From Pseudomonas sp. GM50 (GTDB lineage Bacteria > Pseudomonadota > Gammaproteobacteria > Pseudomonadales > Pseudomonadaceae), in contig NZ_AKJK01000100.1 of NCBI RefSeq assembly GCF_000282375.1, positions 1 to 64,000 on the forward strand: DNA of 64,000 nt, in the 5' to 3' direction. A model generated the notes under the pieces. That model was given only the letters and a program-made list of their open reading frames with translations. It made no database searches and was not told the DNA's origin. How positions within the stretch are numbered: position 1 is the stretch's first letter; the number at the start of each line of letters is the position of its first letter. Shown one piece after another: positions 9,122-17,919 of this stretch. A program made the translations under genes and the position numbers.

Positions 9122-9167
9122 ATGGTGTCCACTTAAATTTAGGTGGACACCATCGCCTTAAGCGATG
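9122..9167. terminator. Two nested palindromes between IS66 and hxlR-like gene
   Basis: ATGGTGTCCAC (9122-9132) and GTGGACACCAT (9143-9153) form an 11-bp perfect stem. CATCGC/GCGATG (9151-9167) forms a second hairpin sharing the CAT. It lies 5' of tnpA and 3' of the regulator gene transcribed leftwards. It may be a bidirectional terminator or an insertion-sequence end structure. Confidence 0.45.
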
Positions 9168-9227
9168 GCATCAGGAAGGTGTGTTGCCCGGACGGTTACT
9201 CTCAAACCAATCAGCAGACGAACACCT

Positions 9228-9608
9228 TCACCGAGTGCTAAGTGCAACTGCTGCCGAGGGCTCCCCAAAAAGTTGCATTGCTGCAACCTCCATTGCTCGG
9301 AATACAGGCTCGAGAGCTCTGCCGCGGTCAGTCAACACGTATTCCACATGTGGAGTTTTGGATGCGCTCACCACCGTTCGCTGAACGAAGTGGTCTCGCT
9401 CCAGATCACGCAATTTCTTGGTCAAGACTTTTGGAGATATGCCGTCAACGGCGCGCTTAATGTCCGCAAAGCGATAAGTACGGCCCTGAAGCAAACACCA
9501 TATGATCCGAGGTGTCCATGCGCCCGAGATAACGGCGAGGTATTGCTCTAGCGGGCACCGCGAACTTGGTGCAAAGGGTGGCATAGGTAGTGAATCTTCT
9601 GATTTCAT
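9228..9608 (-). CDS. HxlR family transcriptional regulator
   Basis: A 126-residue winged-helix regulator of the HxlR family (usual length 100-130). The core includes CPLEQYLAVISGAWTPRIIW near residue 18, RFADIKRAVDGISPKVLTKK (recognition helix region) and the wing VEYVLTDRGRALEPVF. The family often controls detoxification or oxidoreductase genes from a divergent position; here the isochorismatase-like gene at 9759 is the evident target, about 150 bases away. Confidence 0.88.
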   Translation of the reverse strand: MKSEDSLPMPPFAPSSRCPLEQYLAVISGAWTPRIIWCLLQGRTYRFADIKRAVDGISPKVLTKKLRDLERDHFVQRTVVSASKTPHVEYVLTDRGRALEPVFRAMEVAAMQLFGEPSAAVALSTR

Positions 9609-9758
9609 TTATCTTCACTCATCCACTTTCCTCACGGTAACCACCTTCCGTGGTCGGAACCTCTTCACTATGCTCTGCCCATAAGCTTGCGTGCAAGCTC
9701 GACGATAAAAGTGTCAACAGATCTGCTTTGCCTCCAGAACCAGCTAGGAGATCGAGTT

Positions 9759-10520
9759 ATGTCAACACACCCAGTCGATGTCGTGAGTCCAGTTTCAGAT
9801 GAGATCATCCCCCCAAAAGTAGCTGCCGATGAGGCAGTGCGCGCTGGCCGTGTGATTTATGATAAACCGACGCCCGAGAACTCGATCATGCTGTTCATTG
9901 ACCATCAGATTGGTCTTATGGCTGGCGTACGTGACTTCAGTTCACTGGCTGAGTACAAGAGCAATGTTGTAGGACTGGCACGCACTGCAAAGGCTCTGAA
10001 AATCCCCGTCCTTATCTCGTCATCCAACGCCCAATGGCAGAACGGCGACACGCTGCCCGAGATCAAGGAAATCTTTGCGGGTGAACCGATCTACCGGCGC
10101 ACGGGCATTATCAACTGCTACGAAGACCCGACCTTTCGTCAAGCCCTCGAGGCTTTGGTTAGCACTACGAATAGACATCACATAATCATCTCCGGTGTAA
10201 CCATCGGCACCTGCTGCACTTTCCCGACGCTGTCGATGCTCCAGGACGGCTATAAGGTATTTCCGGTGGTCGACGCGTGTGGCGCATGGAGTGCCTATGA
10301 GGCACAAGCCGCCATGTCGCGGATGGCTAGTGCCGGTGCTGAGCTTGTTACCACGTTCGCTCTTGCTTGCGAACTGCAGGCCGATTGGAAGCGTCCGACT
10401 GCGAATGACATGCTGGCGCCGTTCCTGCAAAACCTGCCCGAGTATGGTTTTGTGCTGCAGAACTTCTGGAACAACGCAAACCAACACGTAGTGCCAGACC
10501 CCTTCGGTATCGTGAAGTAA
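9759..10520 (+). CDS. Isochorismatase-family cysteine hydrolase
   Basis: A 253-residue member of the isochorismatase/YcaC-like cysteine hydrolase superfamily. The strand carrying the catalytic aspartate is IMLFIDHQIGLM, and the catalytic cysteine loop is SGVTIGTCCTFPTLSMLQDG. The long C-terminal part (ACELQADWKRPTAND) resembles YcaC-type hydrolases of unknown substrate. ATG 9759 is preceded by TAGGAG at eight bases; a longer reading from 9687 lacks such a site. It is probably regulated by the divergent HxlR protein. Confidence 0.85.
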   Translation: MSTHPVDVVSPVSDEIIPPKVAADEAVRAGRVIYDKPTPENSIMLFIDHQIGLMAGVRDFSSLAEYKSNVVGLARTAKALKIPVLISSSNAQWQNGDTLPEIKEIFAGEPIYRRTGIINCYEDPTFRQALEALVSTTNRHHIIISGVTIGTCCTFPTLSMLQDGYKVFPVVDACGAWSAYEAQAAMSRMASAGAELVTTFALACELQADWKRPTANDMLAPFLQNLPEYGFVLQNFWNNANQHVVPDPFGIVK

Positions 10521-10674
10521 GAGTCTGGCTGTAGCTTTGTAGTTTTTTTAAACGGACGAACACCCTGTAGTGGATGAAGCAAAATGTCTAACAATCACGT
10601 ATTCGGCTTATGCTTTTTTTGAATCTAAACTAAGTGCAATGAAATTAAATGAATAGACGTGGTGGAGGATAATC

Positions 10675-11199
10675 ATGAACATCAAAATTGTTCCTATACT
10701 CGCTTTAACTGCAATTGGAATATATGTATTAGGGGGGCACTCATCGTTACGTGTAGTAGATCGAGAGGCATCAACAAGCAATGTGTCGGCTGTAGATAGT
10801 CAAACCGCCACTACCGAGGTTGCGGCTGACGGTGCTGATCACGTCGGTGGAGGTTATGTGGCCAGTGACGGTGCGGATCGAGTGGGTGCGGGCCGTTTGG
10901 CAGCAGACGGTGCGGATCGGGTGGGGGCAGGCCGCTTGGCAGCAGACGGCGCTGATCACGTCGGTGCAGGTCAAGTGGCCAGCGACGGTGCGGATCGAGT
11001 GGGTGCGGGCCGCTTGGCGGCTGACGGCGCTGATCACGTCGGTGCAGGTCAAGTGGCCAGTGACGGTGCGGATCGTGTAGGCGCGGGTGCCTTGGCATCT
11101 GATGGCTCGGATCTGGTAGGTGAAAATCGCCTAGCTTCCATTGAAACTAGATTTCGGGTCGGCGGTATTGGTTCCGATGCGGTAGCGTCGTCGAAGTAA
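10675..11199 (+). CDS. Exported tandem-repeat protein (13-residue repeats)
   Basis: A 174-residue protein with an N-terminal hydrophobic segment (residues 4-20) that may be a signal or anchor. About eight tandem repeats of consensus DGADRVGAGRLAA follow, between residues 50 and 160; each is encoded by 39 bases, and R/H and RLAA/QVAS alternate. The repeats are Asp/Gly/Ala-rich and lack cysteine. GGAGGA lies upstream of ATG 10675. The function is unknown; a cell-envelope or secreted repeat protein is the most that can be inferred. The nucleotide repeats are nearly identical, so copy number probably varies between strains. Confidence 0.75.
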   Translation: MNIKIVPILALTAIGIYVLGGHSSLRVVDREASTSNVSAVDSQTATTEVAADGADHVGGGYVASDGADRVGAGRLAADGADRVGAGRLAADGADHVGAGQVASDGADRVGAGRLAADGADHVGAGQVASDGADRVGAGALASDGSDLVGENRLASIETRFRVGGIGSDAVASSK

Positions 11200-11284
11200 T
11201 CTTGTTCATCTACTGGAGTGACAGTCCAGGGGGTGGCTGCAAAAATATCTGCTGCTTTGCCCTCTGGCATTGATATGAACTGAT

Positions 11285-11490
11285 CTTTGAATCGCGCTGG
11301 GGTTCGTAGACACCTCCATGCCAAAAAAGAGGTCAATCAGGAGGTGCCATGAACAACCCGCGTTACGCCGAAGAATTCAAATCCAAGCGGTCAATCAAGT
11401 GACCGAAAAGAAGCGGCCTGTCGCTGATGTAGCGGCACGTCTTGGCGTGTCGACCCACAGTCTCTATGCGTGGATAAACTCTGCAGTTCA
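11285..11490 (+). pseudogene. IS3-family OrfA remnant
   Basis: From ATG 11349 the frame reads MNNPRYAEEFKS and then breaks. After one base is skipped it continues FKIQAVNQVTEKKRPVADVA and LGVSTHSLYAWI, the helix-turn-helix start of IS3-family OrfA. The sequence stops matching after AWI, so OrfA is truncated and no OrfB is present. The TGATCTTTGAATCGCG stretch at 11281-11296 may be the old terminal repeat. Confidence 0.75.
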
Positions 11491-11780
11491 GGTCAGCAAA
11501 GGTTTCTCACTTGTGGGAAACGTGGGGTCGAATTGACTTCAGCAATCTGTTGGCGAGCAACTGATTGCTCGATGCTAAGCTGTGAAGCAGCTCTGAAACC
11601 GGTTTCATTTTTTGTCAGTGGTCGATATATTCCCCCGCTTTTTCCAGCTAGTGCAGTGGGTTGAACTGGGTCTGAACAATTGCCTTTTGGACTGTGATGA
11701 CTTTGCTGAGTCTGCACGTATTGCCAAACACCAACAAAATTGATGCGTCGCCCCAACCGTATTGTTGATGAGGATTTGCT

Positions 11781-12518
11781 ATGTCTGAGCATGATCAAGA
11801 CAACCCGCGCAGGGACTTTCTGCGCAAAACTCTAACCCTGATTCCCGTAGTGACGGTGGCAAGTACCGGTATCGGAATGAACGCACTTGCGGCCACTGAG
11901 AGCGCGCCGACCGCAAAAGCGCCGAAAGCACCTCCCGTGAGCGATTACCAGCCCAGCTTTTTCACTAAGGAGGAGTGGGCGTTCGTCCAGGCGGTGGTAT
12001 CGCGCCTTATTCCTGCCGATGACCTTGGCCCTGGTGCACTTGAGGCAGGAGCGGCCGAGTTTATTGATCGGCAGATGAACACTCCCTACGCAATCGGGGC
12101 GCTCTGGTTTATGCAGGGCCCATTTGTGACTGATGCTCCCGCTGAACTGGGTTATCAACTGCAATTGACGCCGCAGCAACTCTACCGATTGGGCATCGCG
12201 GCAACGGACGCATGGTGCAAAAAGACATACGGAAAAGTTTTGGCTGCGCAAGACAGCGCTACCCGAGACAAAATTCTTCATAAAATGGAGTCCGGAGAGG
12301 TAGTTTTCGATGATTTTCCGGTTAAAGCATTCTTCAGCCTGTTGGTGCAGAACACCCGAGAAGGGTTCTTCTGCGATCCAATTCATGGCGGTAACAAAGG
12401 GATGGTCGGCTGGACTCAGATAGGTTTTCCTGGGGCTCGCGCCGATTTTATGGATTGGGTTGAGCGTAACGAGCAGTACCCCTTCCCAGCAGTTTCTATT
12501 CGTGGGGAGAGGGCTTGA
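11781..12518 (+). CDS. Membrane dehydrogenase small subunit (gluconate 2-dehydrogenase subunit 3 family), Tat-exported
   Basis: A 245-residue protein with a twin-arginine signal (NPRRDFLRKTLTLIPVV, residues 8-24) followed by a hydrophobic stretch and an ALA cleavage-like site. The mature part matches the subunit 3 family (FTKEEWAFVQAVVSRLIPAD; NKGMVGWTQIGFPGARADF). In the three-subunit flavin dehydrogenases it acts as chaperone/partner that carries the flavoprotein through the Tat system. It is the first gene of an operon with the GMC oxidoreductase (next) and cytochrome c. GAGG lies upstream of ATG 11781. Confidence 0.9.
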   Translation: MSEHDQDNPRRDFLRKTLTLIPVVTVASTGIGMNALAATESAPTAKAPKAPPVSDYQPSFFTKEEWAFVQAVVSRLIPADDLGPGALEAGAAEFIDRQMNTPYAIGALWFMQGPFVTDAPAELGYQLQLTPQQLYRLGIAATDAWCKKTYGKVLAAQDSATRDKILHKMESGEVVFDDFPVKAFFSLLVQNTREGFFCDPIHGGNKGMVGWTQIGFPGARADFMDWVERNEQYPFPAVSIRGERA

Positions 12519-12520
12519 AG

Positions 12521-14305
12521 ATGGCGACGGTATTGAAAAAGGTTGATGCGGTCATCGTCGGTTTCGGCTGGGCTGGGGCAATCATGGCCAAAGAATTGAC
12601 CGAGGCGGGACTTCAGGTGGTTGCGTTGGAGCGCGGCCCCATGCAGGACACCTATCCGGATGGAAACTATCCGCAAGTGATTGATGAGCTGACCTACAGC
12701 GTCCGCAAAAAGCTGTTCCAGGACATCTCCAAGGAAACTGTCACTATTCGTCATAGCGTCAATGACGTAGCGCTGCCGAATCGGCAGCTTGGCGCGTTTC
12801 TGCCAGGTAAAGGCGTTGGTGGTGCGGGCCTGCATTGGTCTGGCGTTCATTTCCGCGTCGACCCAATTGAGTTAAGGATGCGCAGTCACTACGAGGAACG
12901 TTATGGAAAGAGCTTCATTCCGAAGGATATGACCATCCAGGACTTTGGCGTCAGCTACGAAGAACTGGAGCCGTTTTTCGATTTCGCCGAAAAGGTCTTC
13001 GGCACATCTGGCCAGGCCTGGACAGTGAAAGGCCAATTGGTGGGTGCAGGGAAGGGCGGTAATCCCTACGCGCCTGATCGTTCCAATGAGTTCCCTTTGG
13101 CGTCGCAGAAGAACACCTACTCGGCGCAGCTGTTCCAGAAGGCCGCACTCAGTGTTGGCTATAAGCCCTACAACCTGCCTTCTGCCAACACGTCGGGGCC
13201 CTACACCAATCCCTATGGCGCACAGATGGGGCCTTGTAATTTCTGCGGCTTCTGCAGTGGTTACGTGTGCTACATGTACTCGAAGGCCTCTCCCAACGTA
13301 AATATCCTGCCAGCTCTACGCCAGGTGCCGAACTTTGAATTACGCACTAACGCGCATGTGCTGCGCGTCAATCTCGATAGCAGCAAGAGCAAGGCCACTG
13401 GCGTCTCCTACATCGATGCTCAAGGCCGAGAGGTGGAGCAACCGGCTGACCTGGTGATCCTTGGGGCTTTTCAATTCAACAATGTGCGTCTGATGTTGTT
13501 ATCCGGAATTGGCAAACCCTATGACCCGAAGACCGGGGAGGGGGTAGTGGGTAAGAACTTTGCTTATCAGAACATGGCCACCATCAAGGCCTTTTTCGAC
13601 AAGGATACCCACACCAACAACTTTATCGGTGCGGGTGGCAACGGGGTTGCGGTGGATGACTTCAATGCTGACAACTTCGATCACGGCCCACACGGTTTTG
13701 TCGGCGGATCGCCGATGTGGGTAAACCAGGCGGGGAGTCGGCCAATCGCAGGTACATCGAACCCACCAGGCACTCCGGCCTGGGGTAGCCGCTGGAAGAA
13801 AGCGACCGCAGATTACTACACCCATCAAGTATCGATGGACGCTCATGGTGCGCATCAATCCTATCGCGGTAACTACCTTGATCTGGATCCGGTTTACCGC
13901 GATGCCTATGGGCTACCACTCTTGCGCATGACGTTCGACTGGCAGGAAAACGATATCAAGATGAATCGTTTCATGGTCGAAAAAATGAGCAAGATTGCCC
14001 AGGCCATGAATCCTAAAACCATTGCTTTGCTCGGCAAGAAAGTGGGCGATCATTTCAATACGGCGTCCTATCAGACGACGCACCTCAACGGCGGCGCAAT
14101 CATGGGTACCGACCCCAAGACCAGTGCAATCAACCGCTATCTTCAGTGCTGGGACGTGCACAACGTGTTTGTCCCTGGCGCTTCAGCCTTTCCTCAAGGC
14201 CTGGGTTACAACCCCACGGGTCTTGTCGCAGCCCTGACGTACTGGTCTGCACGGGCGATTCGCGAACAGTACTTGAAAAACCCCGGCCCGCTGGTTCAGG
14301 CATAA
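12521..14305 (+). CDS. GMC-family flavoprotein dehydrogenase large subunit
   Basis: A 594-residue FAD enzyme of the GMC family. The FAD motif VIVGFGWAGAIMAKEL is near the N terminus, GVGGAGLHWSG is the second GMC signature, and a cysteine cluster CNFCGFCSGYVC lies near residue 245. The C-terminal part has NGGAIMGTDP and GYNPTGLVAALTYW. It oxidises a sugar acid or polyol (gluconate, 2-ketogluconate or sorbitol type) in the periplasm and passes electrons to the cytochrome subunit; the substrate cannot be fixed from sequence. ATG 12521 was chosen after GAGAGGG; a TTG at 12515 overlaps the upstream stop. Confidence 0.92.
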   Translation: MATVLKKVDAVIVGFGWAGAIMAKELTEAGLQVVALERGPMQDTYPDGNYPQVIDELTYSVRKKLFQDISKETVTIRHSVNDVALPNRQLGAFLPGKGVGGAGLHWSGVHFRVDPIELRMRSHYEERYGKSFIPKDMTIQDFGVSYEELEPFFDFAEKVFGTSGQAWTVKGQLVGAGKGGNPYAPDRSNEFPLASQKNTYSAQLFQKAALSVGYKPYNLPSANTSGPYTNPYGAQMGPCNFCGFCSGYVCYMYSKASPNVNILPALRQVPNFELRTNAHVLRVNLDSSKSKATGVSYIDAQGREVEQPADLVILGAFQFNNVRLMLLSGIGKPYDPKTGEGVVGKNFAYQNMATIKAFFDKDTHTNNFIGAGGNGVAVDDFNADNFDHGPHGFVGGSPMWVNQAGSRPIAGTSNPPGTPAWGSRWKKATADYYTHQVSMDAHGAHQSYRGNYLDLDPVYRDAYGLPLLRMTFDWQENDIKMNRFMVEKMSKIAQAMNPKTIALLGKKVGDHFNTASYQTTHLNGGAIMGTDPKTSAINRYLQCWDVHNVFVPGASAFPQGLGYNPTGLVAALTYWSARAIREQYLKNPGPLVQA

Positions 14306-14318
14306 GGAGCGACACGTG

Positions 14319-15620
14319 ATGAAAAAAGTATTTGTCGCGGCGTTGATGCTCTGCGCGAACCTCCCGGCATGGGCTGCAGACTCCACCGAAGCTGAAATCA
14401 AACAGGGAGAATACCTGGCTCGTGCAGGTGACTGCGTTGCCTGTCATACCGCCAAGGGTGGAAAACCATTTGCCGGAGGGCTTGGAATGGAGACCCCAAT
14501 TGGCACTGTGTACTCGACCAACATCACCCCTGACGCCAGCGGAATTGGCAGCTACAGCTTTGATGACTTTGACAGGGCTGTGCGTCATGGGATTGGAAAG
14601 AGTGGCAGTAGCTTGTATCCCGCCATGCCATTTCCTTCCTACGCACGTGTTAGTTCAGCCGACATGCAAGCTCTCTACGCGTACTTCATGAAGGGCGTGG
14701 AACCTGTTGAGCAGCCAAACAAAGAGACCGATATTCCATGGCCTCTGAGTATGCGTTGGCCACTTTCGATTTGGCGGGGACTGTTCGCACCAAAAGTTGA
14801 AACCTATCAGGATCCAGTAGGTGTAGATCCAGTGGTCAGTCGTGGTGCTTATATCGTCGAAGGCCTGGGCCATTGCGGTGCCTGCCATACACCGCGTGCA
14901 ATCACGATGCAGGAAAAGGCCTTGAGCGCCGGTGATAGCCCGTTATTTTTGTCCGGCAGTGCCCCATTGGAAGGTTGGATCGCAAAGAACCTTCGTGGTG
15001 ATCACAAGGATGGCCTAGGGAGCTGGAGCGAAGATGATCTGGTGCTATTTCTCAGAACCGGCCGCAGTGACAGAGGCGCTGTCTTTGGTGGTATGAGTGA
15101 TGTGGTCGAGCACAGCATGCAATACATGACGGATGCTGATTTGCGTGCGATCGCTCGTTACCTGAAAAGCCTGCCGCCCAACGATCCAAACGACAAACCA
15201 CATCAATATGACAAACAGGTGGCGGATGCTCTATGGCGAGGAGACGACAGCAAACTCGGCGCTTCGGTGTACATAGACAATTGTGCGGCCTGTCATAGAA
15301 CCGATGGCCATGGATACGCTCGCGTTTTTCCTGCGTTGGCCGGTAATCCAGTGTTGCAGACTGAGGACGCCACCTCTCTAATCAACATTGTACTGAAGGG
15401 AGGGTCATTGCCAGCAACTCATGCTGCACCATCAACCTTTACCATGCCTGATTTTGCGTGGCGATTATCAGACCAGCAAATTGCTGCGGTGGTTACTTTC
15501 ATCAGAACGAGCTGGGGTAACCAGGGTACCGCGGTAACCGCGAGCGACGTGAAGAGTCTGCGTGTTGACGGTTTGAAACAGGCCGCTGGAGGCGACTCGG
15601 GGCTGACGAGTAGAAAGTAA
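14319..15620 (+). CDS. Tri-haem cytochrome c subunit of the dehydrogenase
   Basis: A 433-residue exported cytochrome with a signal peptide (residues 1-20, ending LPAWAA). Three haem c motifs are visible: CVACH (about residue 42), CGACH (about 190) and CAACH (about 325). This matches the membrane-bound cytochrome subunit of gluconate/alcohol dehydrogenase complexes, which passes electrons to ubiquinone. AAGGAG lies ten bases before ATG 14319 and directly follows the GMC gene's stop. Last gene of the operon. Confidence 0.93.
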   Translation: MKKVFVAALMLCANLPAWAADSTEAEIKQGEYLARAGDCVACHTAKGGKPFAGGLGMETPIGTVYSTNITPDASGIGSYSFDDFDRAVRHGIGKSGSSLYPAMPFPSYARVSSADMQALYAYFMKGVEPVEQPNKETDIPWPLSMRWPLSIWRGLFAPKVETYQDPVGVDPVVSRGAYIVEGLGHCGACHTPRAITMQEKALSAGDSPLFLSGSAPLEGWIAKNLRGDHKDGLGSWSEDDLVLFLRTGRSDRGAVFGGMSDVVEHSMQYMTDADLRAIARYLKSLPPNDPNDKPHQYDKQVADALWRGDDSKLGASVYIDNCAACHRTDGHGYARVFPALAGNPVLQTEDATSLINIVLKGGSLPATHAAPSTFTMPDFAWRLSDQQIAAVVTFIRTSWGNQGTAVTASDVKSLRVDGLKQAAGGDSGLTSRK

Positions 15621-15783
15621 AATACGTAGCCATGCGTTGCGCTGCCTCTTTGTCAAAAAGGGGTAGCGCCGGGCTCATTCGGTTTTGATCGAAGAGTTTG
15701 CTCGTGGTTGAAGTTTCCGGCTCATAGAAAATTTCTGCTCAGTGAGCGATTACTCAACAGACCACTTCGACGGCTGAAGTGGA

Positions 15784-15993
15784 TCACTCCGGCGCCATCA
15801 ACACAGCCAACGTCATATTGATGAACTCTTCGTTCCTATTGATAGCTTCCAGTGCACTCCGAACATTCTGGGCAACGTCACCTGATCCACGCTGCTCGAC
15901 CCACAGCGTCAACTCCATGATGGCTGCTTCGAGGGCATGTTGATTTTTGTTTATCTTGAAAAGCAGGGAAGGGAGCAGGTCTGAATTTGGCAT
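15784..15993 (-). CDS. Small conserved protein, MPNSDLLPSLLFKIN family
   Basis: A 69-residue protein, mostly helical and without cysteine, starting MPNSDLLPSLLFKINKNQ and ending NMTLAVLMAPE. A nearly identical paralogue lies at 25841-26050 and a frameshifted one at 2294-2504; a distant relative (NQHALGAAIEEITKWL) is at 19459-19638. AGGAGG precedes the ATG in the same context in all copies, so the whole unit was duplicated. The function is unknown. The repeated acidic helix pairs could fit a small regulatory or antitoxin-like protein, but this is speculation. Confidence 0.75.
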   Translation of the reverse strand: MPNSDLLPSLLFKINKNQHALEAAIMELTLWVEQRGSGDVAQNVRSALEAINRNEEFINMTLAVLMAPE

Positions 15994-16181
15994 CGCGATT
16001 CCTCCATGGAAGAGGTTAGCGTAGCAGTGGGTGAATTTTAGAAGCACAATTCTCGAACCCTTAAACGACTTTATCCAGCGCTATTGGCCGGCCGTGTCCC
16101 TCATCGGAAATCGATGACGAAGACTTGCTGTGGTGGCTTATAGCCGCTAATAGTGAGGAGGTGCTTGGAGAGGGCGTGGAG

Positions 16182-16421
16182 ATGATGTCGAGATTCGATG
16201 TTGTTCCTGCAATACCAACAGAAACGGGATCAATGCGTAACGGAGTGCGCTTCTACTGCAAGACTGCACCCATAGGATTCAACATCTATGACAACGAAGC
16301 GAAGCTACGTCTGACGACTACTTACCAGGCCCGAGAGGAAGCTGAAGCTGAGTGTCAGCGACTGAGCCTGGAGCGCCTTCAAAACGTACTTTCGGATCGA
16401 GAATCCATGACTGCGCTATAG
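16182..16421 (+). CDS. Small hypothetical protein (treeAeaEc motif)
   Basis: About 79 residues, starting MMSRFDVVPA and containing FNIYDNEAKLRLTTTYQ followed by AREEAEAECQRL. The start is uncertain (ATG 16182 or 16185; a weak GGAG lies nearby). A decayed copy is at 22290-22436. In both places it is convergent with a second small gene of the MHxRFRVIET family. That neighbour has a similar ending (TEAEAVCSLLN), suggesting the two are distant relatives. No function was recognised. Confidence 0.6.
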   Translation: MMSRFDVVPAIPTETGSMRNGVRFYCKTAPIGFNIYDNEAKLRLTTTYQAREEAEAECQRLSLERLQNVLSDRESMTAL

Positions 16422-16476
16422 GGCATTTTTCACTCTCAAGAAGGCATCATGCGCTTGGCGTTTCGAGACGAGTTGA

Positions 16477-16680
16477 TCAGATGCTCATGGACGTACGACC
16501 CACACCACTTTGTCGCGGATGCTCGACATTCAAGAGCGAACAAACAGCTTCTGCCTCCGTCCTGACTTTGAACACGCCATGCTTGCTGGCTGACCCTCCC
16601 TCTACAAGATCAACGACCCTGTATCGCTTACTGCCGTCGTCCAGTGTGGTGGTTTCAATCACTCTGAATCTTGCGTGCAT
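16477..16680 (-). CDS. Small hypothetical protein, MHxRFRVIET family, copy 1
   Basis: A 67-residue protein starting MHARFRVIETTTLDDGSKRY and ending SGVGRTSMSI. It differs from the copy at 22492-22695 at only a handful of positions, and the upstream DNA (GAGACAATTTATGACAG region near 16762) is also duplicated near 22776. GGAAAG precedes ATG 16680. Likely a small beta-alpha domain of the kind seen in many short Pseudomonas proteins; the role is unknown. Confidence 0.7.
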   Translation of the reverse strand: MHARFRVIETTTLDDGSKRYRVVDLVEGGSASKHGVFKVRTEAEAVCSLLNVEHPRQSGVGRTSMSI

Positions 16681-16906
16681 GGTTGCTTTCCGTGCATGAC
16701 ATTGGTGACTTAGAAGTACCGGCAAAACAAGACGATTTCAAGAACGGGGCGGGCTTAAGCTGAGACAATTTATGACAGTGCACCGTGCTTCTCATCGCAG
16801 GAACGACGGTATATCAGCAGGTGCCGTGTTGAGCCATTTTTCCTATAGTCGATGCTTCGGGGCAGCAGGGCCCGGCTAAGCTTTAGGTTTTCTGATGGAG
16901 GTACTG

Positions 16907-17356
16907 ATGCTGTCATCGATCAAAGAGTACCTGCCGGGCCCACCAACTCCCGGAAGCATTTGGTCAACCTTAGGGCTGCCTTCGCGAGGCACAATCCTTC
17001 ATGACCTCATACACCGAGGCCTTCCTTTCGAGTATCTCAATCTGATAGCGAGCATTCTGCAGGTCGAGCGAAAGGTCATTTCTCAGGCCATCGGCGTATC
17101 CCCAGCATCATTGGCGCGTAGGGCAAACACAGGACGCTTCAGCACCGTTGAAAGCGACCGCTTGGTCGCATTGATCGCTGTCTTTGAGGAAGCCCTTTCC
17201 CTGTTCGAAAACGATGTTGTAGCAGCAGCGGAATGGATGAGCTCGCCGGCTCGAGGGCTCGGTTCAAAGCGCCCACTGGACATGTTGAGGACGAGGGTGG
17301 AAACGAGAGCCGCTTTCGATCTTATCGGTCGACTGGAGAAGGGTGTTCTTGTGTGA
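16907..17356 (+). CDS. Orphan DUF2384 (Xre/MbcA/ParS-type) antitoxin-like protein, copy 1
   Basis: A 149-residue protein with an N-terminal DNA-binding region (helix-turn-helix around ISQAIGVSPASLARRANTGR) and the C-terminal DUF2384 toxin-binding half (ESDRLVALIAVFEEALSLFE; RPLDMLRTRVETRAAFDLIG). These antitoxins normally pair with a RES-domain toxin; no RES gene is adjacent. The start was placed at the second ATG (16907), because GGAGG lies five bases before it and the paralogue at 36844 has the same arrangement with a GTG. Confidence 0.85.
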   Translation: MLSSIKEYLPGPPTPGSIWSTLGLPSRGTILHDLIHRGLPFEYLNLIASILQVERKVISQAIGVSPASLARRANTGRFSTVESDRLVALIAVFEEALSLFENDVVAAAEWMSSPARGLGSKRPLDMLRTRVETRAAFDLIGRLEKGVLV

Positions 17357-17460
17357 GATTCGATAGTCGACTTGTTGGGCTGCGCAGCTAAAGCTACTTT
17401 GGCTATCGCTCCTTCGGGCTTAAGCCCGGCTCGACCCCAAGTCTTCACATGCCTTGCCGG
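17357..17460 (+). repeat. Duplicated 3' flank of DUF2384 gene, with palindrome CGGGCTTAAGCCCG
   Basis: This stretch is nearly identical to 37294-37400, the flank of the second DUF2384 gene: GATTCGATAG, CTAAAGCTACTTT, TATCGCTCCTTCGGGC and CCCAAGTCTTCACATGCC occur in the same order. The 14-base perfect palindrome lies at 17415-17428 (second copy 37361-37374). It may be a terminator without a T-run or a protein-binding site; gene and flank were duplicated as one unit. Confidence 0.7.
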
Positions 17461-17544
17461 CAGCAATACGGCCATTGTCCGTCATCGAGCGGTGTGTGCC
17501 AACCAAAGGGCTGACACGTTTTTTCGAGCTCAGGGCGTGCGAAT

Positions 17545-17919
17545 TCACAAGCTCGTATATTGCATCTGGGTGAGGCCCAGAATGCCGAAGGCGTTTCGCA
17601 TATTTTCTTCTGTGGGCTCTTTGTCTCTTATGTATCGAATCGAGATTCCTAAGAAGCATGCCCATTGAGCGCCTTGCTTGAATGGCAGCCACCGTTTGTT
17701 CTTGGCCATCACTTCTAAGTACTGATTCACCAGAAGGTATTGCATCTCACCGGCACTGTATTTGGCGTGCTCGAAAGCACGAATATAATGTGTGGAGGCA
17801 GCTTCGTAATCACCAGTCCGATAGCACGCGACCCCGCGCAGCCAATGGGCAATCCAAGGCAAGCGCTCGGCCACTTCAGCAGAATCCGCTCTGTCGCAGA
17901 ATCGATTTACATCGTTCAA
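17545..17919 (-). CDS. Hypothetical TPR-like protein, possibly the C-terminal part of the preceding gene
   Basis: A 124-residue frame with a TPR-like segment (WLRGVACYRTGDYEAASTHY and IRAFEHAKYSAGE). Its TTG start overlaps the TGA stop of the upstream gene (17916-19121). Either the two are translationally coupled, or a one-base shift has split one longer protein whose C-terminal half is this TPR region. The function is unknown. Confidence 0.55.
   Translation of the reverse strand: MNDVNRFCDRADSAEVAERLPWIAHWLRGVACYRTGDYEAASTHYIRAFEHAKYSAGEMQYLLVNQYLEVMAKNKRWLPFKQGAQWACFLGISIRYIRDKEPTEENMRNAFGILGLTQMQYTSL

Noticed and set aside
4990..9199. Exact IS66 ends with target duplication
   Set aside because: GCAAAAGCGTCTGCC at the left and GTAACCGTCCGGG on the right are only loosely alike and the flanks do not repeat, so ends are left undefined.
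10771..11098. Leftward frames rich in His/Arg/Pro across the repeat gene
   Set aside because: They are the antisense reading of the 39-base tandem repeats and only mirror their periodicity.
10807..11130. Tandem repeats as a CRISPR array
   Set aside because: The repeats are contiguous, without spacers, and lie in an open reading frame with a signal segment.
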